From positions 1 through 32,497 of the forward strand of contig JAICTV010000031.1 in assembly GCA_025936175.1 (NCBI GenBank): a stretch of 32,497 nucleotides of DNA. The letters run 5' to 3'. Under the pieces are notes generated by a model that had not been told where the DNA came from, searched no databases, and saw only the letters and a list, made by a program, of their open reading frames with translations. The position numbers and the translations under genes are program-made. Origin of the DNA: Phycisphaerae bacterium. Its GTDB lineage: Bacteria > Planctomycetota > Phycisphaerae > Tepidisphaerales > Tepidisphaeraceae. Below are positions 1 to 8,777 of the stretch, piece by piece (the first letter of the stretch is position 1; the number at the start of each line of letters is the position of its first letter).

Positions 1-1217
1 CCACCGTCAACTCCGACGGCACGATCACCTTCACCGGTTTCTACGGCGACTATTACCTCCGCGGGCAGACCAGCGGCGCGTATGACATGACGCTGGCCAA
101 GGGCACGAGCAGCTACTCGATCACGCTTGCCGCGCCGCCGACGTGGTCGTTGTGGAATCCATCGACGTCGGGCACCTGGGGGACGGGCGCGAACTGGAGC
201 GCGGGCGGCATCGCCAATGCCGCCGGGCAGACCGCTTACTTCGGATCCGCCGCGGCGGCGCGATCGATCACCGTCGACGGCACGCGCACGCTCGGCATGC
301 TCGCCTTCGACAGCGCATCGCCCTACACGCTCAGCGGCGGCGCGATCAACCTCCAGGGCTTCAACAGCAATCCCGGCCATGTCGCAGCGATCTACGTGAA
401 GAGCGGCAGTCACGCGATCAACTCCTCGCTCTCGATCCTCGATGACACGACGATGACCGTTGCCAACGCATCCGACACGCTCAGCGTCACCAATCTCCAG
501 CCGACGTCGGCGAACCTGAGCAAGTCGGGAAGCGGGAAGCTGATCGTCAACGCGGTTCAGGCCAGCACGCTAAGCGTCAACGCCGGCGCGATCGCGATGA
601 TGGCGCGCGCCAGCGGCGGCGGGACGAGCAAGGTCACCAGCCTCTCGCTCGCCGCCGGCGCCAGGCTCGATCTGGCCGACACGGCGCTGGTCACGCACGA
701 TGCCATCGGCACGTGGAACGGCTCGGCGTACGGCGGCGTGACCGCTTTGCTCGCGCGCGGCTGCAACGGCGGCGACTGGTCCGGCGCCAGCGGCATCGTC
801 ACTTCAATGTCGGCCGCCACCGGCGGCAACACGCTCACCACCCTCGCCGTCGCCACCGCCGACGAGAGCGGCTACGCCTCGGCCGGAAGCTTCCTCGGCG
901 TCTCGGTCGCCAGCGGCGACACCCTCGTCATGTACACCTACGCCGGCGACGCCAACCTCGACGGGCTGATCAACGGCGACGATTACTTCCAGATCGACTC
1001 GGCCTTCCCGCAGAACGGCCACGGGTGGTTCAACGGCGATTTCAACTACGACGGACTTGTCAACGGCGACGACTATTTCCTGATCGACTCCAACTTCCCC
1101 GGCCAGGGCCCGCCGCTCGGCGGCGTCGTGGTTACTCCGATGACCGCGGTGCCCGAACCGGCGGCGATCGCGGTGATCGCGGTCGGTGCAAGTTTCCTGC
1201 GACGCCGACGGAGCTGA
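1..1217 (+). CDS. C-terminus of a secreted PEP-CTERM/dockerin-like protein (5' end outside window; possibly a GH10-type xylanase)
   Basis: The reading frame is open to the left edge (first full codon at position 3), so only the C-terminal ~404 residues are visible. The first residues (TITFTGFYGDYYL) resemble the end of secreted GH10 xylanases; this is weak evidence, helped by the xylan-related genes downstream. A Gly/Ser/Ala-rich, beta-helix-like stretch with a PATR-like segment (GTWGTGANWS) follows. Near the end are two calcium-loop-like repeats, DANLDGLINGDDYFQIDSAF and DFNYDGLVNGDDYFLIDSNF, typical of dockerin-like modules. The protein ends with a PEP-CTERM sorting signal: VPEP, a hydrophobic segment and the basic tail RRRRS. 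By family knowledge, exosortase removes that signal and the protein goes to the cell surface or outside. The catalytic identity is unproven. Confidence 0.8.
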   Translation, partial: TVNSDGTITFTGFYGDYYLRGQTSGAYDMTLAKGTSSYSITLAAPPTWSLWNPSTSGTWGTGANWSAGGIANAAGQTAYFGSAAAARSITVDGTRTLGMLAFDSASPYTLSGGAINLQGFNSNPGHVAAIYVKSGSHAINSSLSILDDTTMTVANASDTLSVTNLQPTSANLSKSGSGKLIVNAVQASTLSVNAGAIAMMARASGGGTSKVTSLSLAAGARLDLADTALVTHDAIGTWNGSAYGGVTALLARGCNGGDWSGASGIVTSMSAATGGNTLTTLAVATADESGYASAGSFLGVSVASGDTLVMYTYAGDANLDGLINGDDYFQIDSAFPQNGHGWFNGDFNYDGLVNGDDYFLIDSNFPGQGPPLGGVVVTPMTAVPEPAAIAVIAVGASFLRRRRS

Positions 1218-1261
1218 GGTGGGGGCGAGACCTCTCTCGGCCTTCTCGGGCGCACACACGA

Positions 1262-1281
1262 GGGCGACGCGGGCGTCGCCC
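1262..1281. terminator. Hairpin between convergent genes (repeat-like)
   Basis: A perfect 9-bp inverted repeat, GGGCGACGC-GG-GCGTCGCCC, lies between the convergent ends of the PEP-CTERM gene and the GH52 gene. It has no T-tract, so intrinsic termination is uncertain. The sequence also looks like a dispersed palindromic repeat, which would explain why it carries flanking CTAC. Confidence 0.45.
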
Positions 1282-1303
1282 CTACAGCATCAGGTGTATC
1301 GAG

Positions 1304-3667
1304 TTACCGTCCCGCCGTCACGCGCGGGGATTGCCTGGGCGCGGTGATGGTCGTGACGATCTTCGGCGATTCGTCCAGCCACAGCGCGGCGGTGATCAGG
1401 CGGGGGTAGTAACGGCTGGCCTTGGCCACGCCGCTGACGAACTGATCGCTGCACGCCCAGAAGCTCGAGCCCTCGCTCTGCCAGCGCACGTGCGCGGCGT
1501 CGGCGGCTGCGAAGAGCTCGGCGACTTGCGGCGCTTCGTGCAGCCGCAGCACCTGCCGGCAGACGTGCTGGAAGAGCGCGATCTTGCTCATCCAGGAATT
1601 TGTAGACGTGGAGGAGAGCTTGATCCCGCCGTCGGGAAAGAGATTCGGCTTGCGCGGGTCGGCCAGCAGTTGCATCGTGTGGCGGCGGAGCGTCTCGACC
1701 AGCGGCGAGCGCAGCGCCCGCGCGGCCACCTGTCGCGCTTCGTCGTTGTCACCGTCATCCCCCGCGCCCGCGGCCCCCGCGCCCCCCGCGCCCCCCGCGG
1801 CCGCGGCCCCCGCGCGCTCGCGCAGGCAGTTGAGCCAGTAGAACGGATAGATCAGACCCTCGACCACCGGCAGGATGCGCGAGCGGTAGCCGGGGTTGTC
1901 CTTCTCCAGCACCGCCGGCAGCGTCCCGTCGGCCCCGACCGAGGCGCACAGGTGCTGCGCGATCTGCGGCGCGAGCGATTCGAAAGGCGCGCGATCGTCC
2001 GATGCGAGCGACGAAGCGTTCATCGCCGACAGCATCTCCAGCGCCGTCCACGCCGCCCAGCACTTGACCGCCAGGTACGTGTTCGACCGCGCCTGACCGA
2101 GCGATTCATCCAGCGAGTCGTAGGTGGTGATCTCCTGCCCGTCTTCGCAGCGGCTGCTGTCGCACGCCATGATCCCGGTGCGCGGGTGCGCGCGGTTGCG
2201 AAGGCTTGTCGCGCACGCGGCCAGCAGCGGCGCGTTCTCCGCCAGCCACTTGCGGTCGCCCGTTTTGGCGACGTAGCAGGCGGCCAGCAGGATCCAGTTG
2301 CACAACTGCTCCTGCGTCATGTGGCTGAAGCAGCCGACCAGGTGCGGCAGCTCGTAGGCGCTGTGGCCGGGGCGGGCAAAGTTGTTGTTCACGCCCATGT
2401 CGTGCGTGAACGACACGCCGCCGGGAAGCGCCTCGGCGCCGCCGCGCGCGCGGACGGTGTCGTGATAGCTGTAGTGGCGGGAGAAGTTGTCCAGGATGTT
2501 GCGCACGACCCAGGGGTTGTGCCGCAGCTCCCAGAACGCCTGATCGATCGCCAGGTCGAGGGTGTTCATCATGCAGTACTCGCCCTCGTTGACGATGAAG
2601 AACGCCTCGCCGCCGACGTCCAGGAGCTGCGTGCTGCCGTAGTACCCGCGCGTCCCGTGCGCGATGAGGAACTGCTGCCGGCGCGAGAGGCGCGAGGCCA
2701 GGAGTTTGGCGTCCAGCCGCGCGGCGCGGTCGCGCAGCTCGCGCGAACGCTGCAGCGCGGCGGTCAGCACTTCCTCGAGTCCCGCGTAGAAGCGCGTGTA
2801 GTAGTAGCGGCCTTCCAGGCCGGTGGTGACGATGCCGTCGAGATAGCAGCCGATCGCCAGGACGATCGTGCGGGATTGGCCGGCCGGCACCTCCACGCCG
2901 ATCCCGCCGCAGCTTCCCAACTCGTGTACCGGATTGACGTCGGCGACACCCTCGGCCACCGACCAGCGCTGGAAGGCGAAGAGGTCGTCGGCGGAATCAG
3001 ACGGTGCGTCTTCGAGCATCCCCAGCACGCCCAGCGATCGCCGGTGGGCGAAGCCGAGCTTCGACGCGGCCGCGGGCGGCGCGGGCGTGGACTTCTCATC
3101 GGACGCCGTCGGCCGAAGCAAGCGCGTGCCGGTCTCGGGAAAATCCAGGGCGAAGATCGCGGTCCTGGTCTCGCTGCCGCCGCGATTGTCGATGCGCAGC
3201 GTCGCGACGATCGCCGGCAGCACGCTGGCGCGCAGCGCGGTCGTGTCGCCGCTCCCCGGCTCGGGGATCGGCGCAAACGGCGTATAGATCGTGAACGCCA
3301 GGCCGTCGTCGGTGGCCCACGCATCGCTCGCCCAGCCGAAGTGACGCTTGATCTGCTCCCGGCGATAGCACTCGACCGACGCCGGCGGCGCGGTGTGCGC
3401 CTGATCGACATGAAAGTTCGCCGCCGCGCTGGTGAACGACCCGCCGCGCACGAACGGCAGGCATTTGATCGCGTGCCTGGACTCGCGGCCGCCGCGCTTG
3501 ACGCCGACGTAGATGTTCTGATTCGCCGGCTTGCCGATCTCGACGCCGATGCCCCCGCCGCCGCCGAAGTGGCCGCAGGTGAAGCTCATGAACGCGCCCA
3601 CGCAAGAGTGCTGCGCGTTGAAGTTGATGCCCCCGCCATCGAAAGCGGGAACGGATCGATCAGACAT
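1304..3667 (-). CDS. Glycoside hydrolase family 52 beta-xylosidase
   Basis: 787 aa. GH52 enzymes release xylose from xylo-oligosaccharides with retention. Family hallmarks are visible: FNAQHSCVGAF near residues 16-26, GKPANQNIYVG near 45-55, VNEGEYCMMNTLDLAIDQ near 359-376 (the motif that carries the nucleophile Glu in characterised members) and EITTYDSLDESLGQAR near 512-527 (the acid/base Asp motif). No signal peptide is seen, so it is probably cytoplasmic, acting on imported oligosaccharides. The start is the ATG preceded by AAGGTGA. An Ala/Gly-rich insert at about residues 619-640 is unusual and comes from GC-rich repetitive DNA. The gene lies downstream of, and in the same direction as, the lacI-type gene, with a LacI-type operator between them. 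Confidence 0.92.
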   Translation of the reverse strand: MSDRSVPAFDGGGINFNAQHSCVGAFMSFTCGHFGGGGGIGVEIGKPANQNIYVGVKRGGRESRHAIKCLPFVRGGSFTSAAANFHVDQAHTAPPASVECYRREQIKRHFGWASDAWATDDGLAFTIYTPFAPIPEPGSGDTTALRASVLPAIVATLRIDNRGGSETRTAIFALDFPETGTRLLRPTASDEKSTPAPPAAASKLGFAHRRSLGVLGMLEDAPSDSADDLFAFQRWSVAEGVADVNPVHELGSCGGIGVEVPAGQSRTIVLAIGCYLDGIVTTGLEGRYYYTRFYAGLEEVLTAALQRSRELRDRAARLDAKLLASRLSRRQQFLIAHGTRGYYGSTQLLDVGGEAFFIVNEGEYCMMNTLDLAIDQAFWELRHNPWVVRNILDNFSRHYSYHDTVRARGGAEALPGGVSFTHDMGVNNNFARPGHSAYELPHLVGCFSHMTQEQLCNWILLAACYVAKTGDRKWLAENAPLLAACATSLRNRAHPRTGIMACDSSRCEDGQEITTYDSLDESLGQARSNTYLAVKCWAAWTALEMLSAMNASSLASDDRAPFESLAPQIAQHLCASVGADGTLPAVLEKDNPGYRSRILPVVEGLIYPFYWLNCLRERAGAAAAGGAGGAGAAGAGDDGDNDEARQVAARALRSPLVETLRRHTMQLLADPRKPNLFPDGGIKLSSTSTNSWMSKIALFQHVCRQVLRLHEAPQVAELFAAADAAHVRWQSEGSSFWACSDQFVSGVAKASRYYPRLITAALWLDESPKIVTTITAPRQSPRVTAGR

Positions 3668-3784
3668 CTGAGGTCACCTTCACATCCGCCGGAGATGTCA
3701 TGCGGAGGGAGTCCGAAGCATCCAGGCGGCAGCCATAGCAATCGCGGCGCGCGCGAAGCGGCCGGGATCGGTCCAAGCCTATCA

Positions 3785-3798
3785 GGTAAACGTTTGCC
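3785..3798. promoter_or_regulatory. LacI-type operator upstream of the GH52 gene
   Basis: GGTAAACGTTTGCC is palindromic in 6 of 7 base pairs around the central CG, the classic form of LacI/CcpA-family sites. It lies in the 145-bp gap between the end of the LacI-family gene and the GH52 start, about 118 bp upstream of the GH52 start codon. It shares the core AAACGTTT with the site at 5018-5029. I could not assign a clear -35/-10 pair here. Confidence 0.72.
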
Positions 3799-3812
3799 CG
3801 ACAAGAAAATGC

Positions 3813-4925
3813 TTATTGTTTCGCGCTCGCAGAAGCGGCAGTGGTCGGCATGCGGCCGGCGCCATCGCTCGCGGGGCCGCGCGGTTTGGCCGAAGGGGGC
3901 GGCGCCGTCGAACCTCTTACGACCAGGTCCTCGGGAATCCTGATCTCCTTCTTCTTGCCCCGCTCCGGATCCAGCAGGTTCTTCACCAGCATGTCCGCGC
4001 CGACTCGACCCATCTCGCGCCCGCTGACGGCGACTGCGGTCAAGGGCGGAGGAAGCAGCGCGACGGGGAAAACGTCGTTGAAGCAGATCAGGCTGAAGTC
4101 GTGCGGGATCCTCCGGCCCAGACCATGCGCGGCGCCGACCAGCATGACCGCGATGTGGTGGTCATAGGTAATCACCGCGGTGGCCCGTCCCGCCACCACC
4201 ACCTGCTGCAGAAAGTCGTACGGCGAGGAGAACGGAACGTCGTGGCCGTCGGCGAGCTGCATCCCGCGTTTGCGAACGCCGGCGAGCAGCGTCGCGTAGC
4301 GCTCGGTGACGCTGTAGTGGCTGAAGTAGGTCGCGCGGGCGTTGGCGTAGCCGATGCGCCGATGTCCCAGTTGGAATAAATGTTCCAAAGCACGGTTTGT
4401 ACCCATGGTGTCATCGGCCAGCACGAACGCGGCGGCGTTGCCAACCCGTTCATTGATGCAGACGAACGGAACACGCCGGCGCTCTAATTCCGCCACGGTC
4501 TCGTGCCGCGGCGCCTGCATGAGGACGGCGCCGTCAAACCGCCAGAAGGGCAGCGGATTGTCCTGCGTGCCCGCGCCGAGTTCGAAGAAGATGTCATATC
4601 CGCCCGCGCGCAGCACCTCCGTGATTCCTTCGAGCAGCGACTCGTTGATTCCCTCGGCCAGGTGCGTCTGCGGCGAGGCGAACAAGCCGATGATCCGGGT
4701 CACGCGCCGATTGAGATTGCGTGCGGCGACGTCGGGCACGTATCCGAGGCGGGCGGCGGTGCTGACGATTTTTTCCCGAACGGCCTGCGAGGCGGAGAAA
4801 TGTTCTTTCGCATTCAGGACGCGGCTGACGGTGGCGGGAGTGACGCCGCAGAGACGGGCGACATCCGTGATGGTCGGTCGTTTCGCCAACCACCCCACGA
4901 TATCACCTCGCGAAGAAGTCGACAT
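3813..4925 (-). CDS. LacI-family transcriptional regulator, probable xylan-locus repressor
   Basis: 370 aa. The N-terminal helix-turn-helix (TITDVARLCGVTPATVSRVL, about residues 18-37) is followed by a hinge-like segment (LGYVPDVAARNL) and a periplasmic-binding-protein-like effector domain, the normal LacI/GalR layout. It sits between the GH52 gene and the divergent prepilin/esterase/GH35/GH115 operon, and a matching palindromic operator occurs in front of each. It therefore probably represses both in the absence of a xylan-derived sugar (inference). The last ~25 residues form a Pro/Ala/Ser-rich tail beyond the usual domain end. The effector cannot be read from sequence. Confidence 0.93.
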   Translation of the reverse strand: MSTSSRGDIVGWLAKRPTITDVARLCGVTPATVSRVLNAKEHFSASQAVREKIVSTAARLGYVPDVAARNLNRRVTRIIGLFASPQTHLAEGINESLLEGITEVLRAGGYDIFFELGAGTQDNPLPFWRFDGAVLMQAPRHETVAELERRRVPFVCINERVGNAAAFVLADDTMGTNRALEHLFQLGHRRIGYANARATYFSHYSVTERYATLLAGVRKRGMQLADGHDVPFSSPYDFLQQVVVAGRATAVITYDHHIAVMLVGAAHGLGRRIPHDFSLICFNDVFPVALLPPPLTAVAVSGREMGRVGADMLVKNLLDPERGKKKEIRIPEDLVVRGSTAPPPSAKPRGPASDGAGRMPTTAASASAKQ

Positions 4926-4987
4926 TCATTGCGAAGGTTCGCAGCGCCAGCGGTGGAGGCAGGGCAGGCGGGTGAGGTAATTTTTTC

Positions 4988-5015
4988 TTGACGCAACGTC
5001 CCCCATAGCTATTTT
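4988..5015 (+). promoter_or_regulatory. Predicted sigma-70-type promoter of the xylan operon
   Basis: TTGACG at 4988-4993, a 16-bp spacer, then TATTTT at 5010-5015. The expected transcription start, around 5022, falls inside the operator at 5018-5029, which is the arrangement expected for simple repression. Assigned by eye from consensus only. Confidence 0.5.
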
Positions 5016-5017
5016 AA

Positions 5018-5029
5018 GTAAACGTTTAC
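5018..5029. promoter_or_regulatory. LacI-type operator of the prepilin/esterase/GH35/GH115 operon
   Basis: GTAAACGTTTAC is a perfect 12-bp palindrome with central CG. It overlaps the predicted transcription start and lies just before the Shine-Dalgarno sequence GAGGTG (5032-5037) of the first gene. It matches the site before the GH52 gene, differing mainly in one half-site base. Confidence 0.8.
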
Positions 5030-5044
5030 CCGAGGTGCCAACCC

Positions 5045-6085
5045 ATGCGTCTGAAGCGATCGGAAAACCGGCGTGGTTTTACGCTGGTCGAATTGCTCGT
5101 CGTCATCGGCATCATCGCCATCCTCATCGGCATCCTCCTTCCCGTCCTCGGGTCGGCGCGGCGGCAGGCCAGGGCCGTGCAATGTTCGTCTAATCTGCGA
5201 CAGATCGGTCTCGCGTTGCAAATGTACGTGAACCAGAACAAGGGATCGCTCCCGCCGGGGTTCATGATCACGGACTTCGGCACGACACCTAAGACCGTGA
5301 TCAACTGGACGTCTCTGCTCTGCGCGCTGATGGACAAGAGGGGTGGGGTGACGAACCAGACGCAAGACACCGCCGGCAACGTGAACGCTCAAGGCTTCCG
5401 CCGGGTCATGCTCTGCCCGGAACTCACCGCCGTCGCGTCCGATTTTGATCCCAACGATAACTCGGTCACGCACTATCTCGCGCACCCCCGGCTGATGCCG
5501 ATCCTCAACAGCGAGTACTCGTCGCCGACTGACTTGCCGGACAACTACGTGCGCACGTTCGGCGGCAATGCCAATGCGATCATGCAGTGCTACAAGCTGT
5601 CGAGGCTGAGGCGATCCGCTGACATCGCGATGGTGTTTGACGGTTCCATGAGTCTGCTCACCAGCGCAGGCAACTATTCGAGCTACAGCGGAAACCCATA
5701 CTACCGCCCTCGACAGAACATGCCGGTTGCGGATTTGATTGCGCGGCGAGCGCTCTACCTGTCAAATCCGGGCCTGCGGCTGACGACTTTCTTAATCAAC
5801 GACCCGAAAAATTCGACCCTCAACCTGGACCAATCCGTGGACATGACGCCGATGGATGCGAGTGGCGCTAGTCCGCCGGTCATCTTCGTGAACAGGGACG
5901 CCGACGGAAACGATCGCAACTTCCGCTTCCGTCACGGAAAGAACAACGACACGATGAACGTGATGTTTGGCGACATGCACGTCACCCCGGTGCAGGCGAG
6001 CAAGAACAACCTCAAGCCGGTGACCAACCCGCCGCCCAACGCCGGCTCGCTGGTCTACAAGAACATCATGATCGATCGGCCGTAA
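5045..6085 (+). CDS. Secreted protein with type II secretion/prepilin-like N-terminus
   Basis: 346 aa. Residues ~11-35 form a class III (prepilin) signal, [20 protein letters not shown], cleaved after Gly and N-methylated at Phe in characterised pilins and pseudopilins. The next segment, [16 protein letters not shown], is typical of the planctomycete and verrucomicrobial prepilin-like families, as is the C-terminal [18 protein letters not shown], which resembles the H-X9-DG tail. ATG at 5045 follows GAGGTG by 7 nt. It is the first gene of the operon with esterase, GH35-like and GH115 enzymes, spaced 26, 13 and 52 bp. A role as surface substrate-binding or fibre subunit for xylan use is inference only. 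Confidence 0.85.
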   Translation: MRLKRSENRRGFTLVELLVVIGIIAILIGILLPVLGSARRQARAVQCSSNLRQIGLALQMYVNQNKGSLPPGFMITDFGTTPKTVINWTSLLCALMDKRGGVTNQTQDTAGNVNAQGFRRVMLCPELTAVASDFDPNDNSVTHYLAHPRLMPILNSEYSSPTDLPDNYVRTFGGNANAIMQCYKLSRLRRSADIAMVFDGSMSLLTSAGNYSSYSGNPYYRPRQNMPVADLIARRALYLSNPGLRLTTFLINDPKNSTLNLDQSVDMTPMDASGASPPVIFVNRDADGNDRNFRFRHGKNNDTMNVMFGDMHVTPVQASKNNLKPVTNPPPNAGSLVYKNIMIDRP

Positions 6086-6111
6086 TCATATCCGGCAGGC
6101 GGAGCGCGATC

Positions 6112-6978
6112 GTGATCCTGAGCTTTCCCGTCAGACGTCGATTGCGCGTCATGGGCTTTGCGGTTCTCCCGATCGTCTTCGTCGTATCGCCCGTCTTCGC
6201 CGGACCGCCTGCCTCCGCTCCCGCGAGCAGATCTGCAATGCACGCCTCATCCGCGGCCGTTCCGCAGCAGCGCACAGATCGCAATTCGATGCTCGCGCAC
6301 CAGCAGCTCGTCGCCAAGGCCAAGAGCGGTGGCATCGATCTCTACTTCCTCGGCGACTCGATCACCCGCCGCTGGGGATGCACCGACCCGCAGTGGGCTA
6401 AAAATTTCGAGAACTGGAAGCAGAACTTCTACGGCTGGAACGCCGGCAACTTCGGGTGGGGCGCGGACGGCATTCAGAACATCCTCTGGCGGATTCGTAA
6501 CGGTGAACTTGACGGCGTGCACCCCAAGGTGATCGTCATCCTGGCGGGCACGAACAACATCGGAAACCAGCCGGGGAGTAACGAGAAAGTCGACGACATC
6601 ATCGCGGGCTTTGGCGCGATAATCGACACGTGCCTCGAGAAGGCGCCGGAGGCGAAGATCATCCTGACCGCGATCTTCCCGCGGAACGACAATCTCGCGG
6701 TGCTGCCGGAGATTCAGAAGGTCAACGAAGGTCTATCGAAGTTCGCCGACCGCAAAACTGTCTATTACCTGAACGTCAACGATAAGCTCGCCAATGCCGA
6801 CGGCGTGCTGCTCGACGGAATGACGATCGACAAGCTGCATCCGACGGTGAAGGGGTATCAAGTCTGGGCGGACGGATTGCGGCCGCTGCTGACGGAGCTG
6901 CTCGGGCCGCGGGCCGCGACGGATCACGCGCCGCCGGCGACGGGCGATCCGTCGGTTGCGCATCCCGGAGGCTCCTGA
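6112..6978 (+). CDS. SGNH/GDSL-family hydrolase, likely secreted carbohydrate esterase
   Basis: 288 aa from a GTG start. A basic n-region (RRRLR) and hydrophobic core ending VSPVFA form a probable signal peptide of ~30 residues. SGNH blocks are present: block I LGDSIT (Ser83), a Gly-containing block II near FGWGADG (114-120), block III AGTNN (Asn148/149) and block V DKLHP (Asp240, His243). The overall pattern resembles the PAF-acetylhydrolase-like/sialate O-acetylesterase branch often found with plant-polysaccharide enzymes. Its operon position before a GH35-like and a GH115 enzyme suggests removal of acetyl or similar ester groups from xylan, but the substrate cannot be read from sequence. 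Confidence 0.88.
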   Translation: MILSFPVRRRLRVMGFAVLPIVFVVSPVFAGPPASAPASRSAMHASSAAVPQQRTDRNSMLAHQQLVAKAKSGGIDLYFLGDSITRRWGCTDPQWAKNFENWKQNFYGWNAGNFGWGADGIQNILWRIRNGELDGVHPKVIVILAGTNNIGNQPGSNEKVDDIIAGFGAIIDTCLEKAPEAKIILTAIFPRNDNLAVLPEIQKVNEGLSKFADRKTVYYLNVNDKLANADGVLLDGMTIDKLHPTVKGYQVWADGLRPLLTELLGPRAATDHAPPATGDPSVAHPGGS

Positions 6979-6991
6979 GCGCAAGCGGACC

Positions 6992-8725
6992 ATGCGGAGC
7001 CGGTTCTTCCAAAGTGACTGGAGATCGCGCGCGGCATGCCGTTCGGCCTGGCTGTCGCTGTTTCTGTCGTTAGCGCTATCGGCGACCGCGAATGCCGCCG
7101 AGGCGACCGCAGCGGCTTCGCTTCCGCACCTCCAGCGCAGCGGCGACGTCACGCAGTTGATCGTGGACCAGAGGCCGTTCCTGATCCTCGGCGGCGAGCT
7201 CGGGAACTCCACCGCGTCCAGTCCCGAGGCGCTCAGCGGCATCTTCCCGAAGTTGCGACGGCTGCACGTCAACACGGTGCTGTCGCCCGTTTACTGGGAG
7301 CTGATCGAGCGCGAGGAGGGAAAGTTCGACTTTGGCCTGGTCGATCACGTCATCGACGAGGCGCGAACCAGTGGCATGCGCCTCGTGCTGCTCTGGTTCG
7401 GCGCGTGGAAGAACAGCGTCTCATCCTACGCGCCGGCGTGGGTGAAGCTGGACTGCAAGCGCTTCCCGCGCGTGCTCAAACGCGACGGCAGTGCGGTCGA
7501 CATCCTCTCGCCGCTGGCGGATGAGACGTTGGCCGCAGACGGCGCGGCATTCGCCGCGCTGATGCGTCACCTGCTCGAATACGACGGCGATCGGCACACC
7601 GTGCTGATGGTGCAGGTGGAGAACGAGATCGGGATGATCCCCGAGGCCCGCGATCACAGCCCGACGGCGGATGCGGCGCTGGCCAGGCCGGTCCCGAAAG
7701 AGTTGATGGATCGCTTCACCCGGGGCGGCGACGACGCGCTGTCCAGAGATTTGCGAGACCGCTGGCAGTCGGCAGGCGCCAAGACGAGTGGATCGTGGGT
7801 CGAAGTGTTCGGCGCCAATGCGGACGGCGAAGAAGTCTTCACCGCCTGGAACTTCGCGAAGTACGTGAACGACGTCGCCCGTCGCGGCAAGGCCGAGTAC
7901 GCGCTGCCGATGTACGTCAACTGCGCGCTCAATCGTCCCGGCCGCGCGCCGGGGCAATATCCCTCGGGCGGACCGCTTCCGCACCTGATCGACGTCTGGC
8001 GGGCCGCCGCGCCGCAACTCGACATGCTTTCGCCGGACGTCTACTTCTTCAACTTCGCGGACATGACCGAGCGTTACCGCGTCCCCGGCAACGCGCTGTT
8101 CGTTCCGGAGGCGATGCGTTCGCCGCGGGCGTCGGCCAACGCGATGTACGCGATCGCGCAGCAGGGCGCGATCGGTTTCTCGCCTTTCGCCATCGAAGCG
8201 ATCGACGACGTCGAAACCAACCTGCTCGGGCAGACGTACGGCGCGCTGGCGCAGCTCGCGCCGCAGATCCTGGAGCATCAGGCCAGGGGCGAGACGATCG
8301 GACTCTCGCCGAAGACGGGCTACGACGGCTCGCTCGATGATTCGCCGCAGACGATCGCGCTCGGCGAGAAGTACACGCTGCGGGTGCACTTCGCCGGCGG
8401 CAAGCGCGGGCCGATCGATCCGGCGGAAATCACCTCGGGCGATCCGGCGATGCGCGGGCGCAACCTGCCGCCTTCGGGCGGGATGATACTCCGCACCGGC
8501 CCCGACGAATTCACGCTCGTCGGCAACGGCCTGACGATCATCCCCGATGCGACCGACCGTGCGATGCAGGCGGGGTTGCTCGACGTCGAGGAGTGGACGG
8601 CCCGCGATGGAAAATGGCAGCCGCGCCGCTGGCTCAACGGAGATCAGACGAATCAGGGCCGTGAGCTGTTTCTGCCGATGGGAAGTATCGCGATGCTGCG
8701 CGTGCGGTTGTATCAATACCACTAG
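6992..8725 (+). CDS. GH35-like glycoside hydrolase with DUF5597-type C-terminus
   Basis: 577 aa from ATG 6992; an in-frame TTG at 6956 would overlap the esterase gene and is less likely, because the ATG gives a clean signal peptide (AWLSLFLSLALSATANAAEA). The TIM-barrel pattern is GH35-like: FLILGGELGNSTA, LSPVYWELIEREEGKFDF, LVLLWFGAWKN, and VQVENEIG, where the Glu of NE is the expected acid/base. The later FVPEAM probably supplies the nucleophile. The C-terminal third matches the DUF5597 type of bacterial beta-galactosidase-like proteins. It is exported and starts 13 bp after the esterase stop. Specificity (galactosidase or a xylan side-chain activity) is open. Confidence 0.82.
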   Translation: MRSRFFQSDWRSRAACRSAWLSLFLSLALSATANAAEATAAASLPHLQRSGDVTQLIVDQRPFLILGGELGNSTASSPEALSGIFPKLRRLHVNTVLSPVYWELIEREEGKFDFGLVDHVIDEARTSGMRLVLLWFGAWKNSVSSYAPAWVKLDCKRFPRVLKRDGSAVDILSPLADETLAADGAAFAALMRHLLEYDGDRHTVLMVQVENEIGMIPEARDHSPTADAALARPVPKELMDRFTRGGDDALSRDLRDRWQSAGAKTSGSWVEVFGANADGEEVFTAWNFAKYVNDVARRGKAEYALPMYVNCALNRPGRAPGQYPSGGPLPHLIDVWRAAAPQLDMLSPDVYFFNFADMTERYRVPGNALFVPEAMRSPRASANAMYAIAQQGAIGFSPFAIEAIDDVETNLLGQTYGALAQLAPQILEHQARGETIGLSPKTGYDGSLDDSPQTIALGEKYTLRVHFAGGKRGPIDPAEITSGDPAMRGRNLPPSGGMILRTGPDEFTLVGNGLTIIPDATDRAMQAGLLDVEEWTARDGKWQPRRWLNGDQTNQGRELFLPMGSIAMLRVRLYQYH

Positions 8726-8777
8726 CATGCGCGGGCTTTCGCTCCGATCGCGCGCCGCAGTCCGTCGGAGATTTGCA

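Noticed and set aside
713..3943. 1076-aa forward open frame overlapping the PEP-CTERM and GH52 genes
   Set aside because: Extremely Arg-rich, no family motif, antisense to the intact GH52 gene; typical shadow frame of high-GC coding DNA.
8547..8777. N-terminal extension of the GH115 gene
   Set aside because: Overlaps the preceding GH35-like gene and would bury the signal peptide that begins at the ATG 8778 with its GGAG site.
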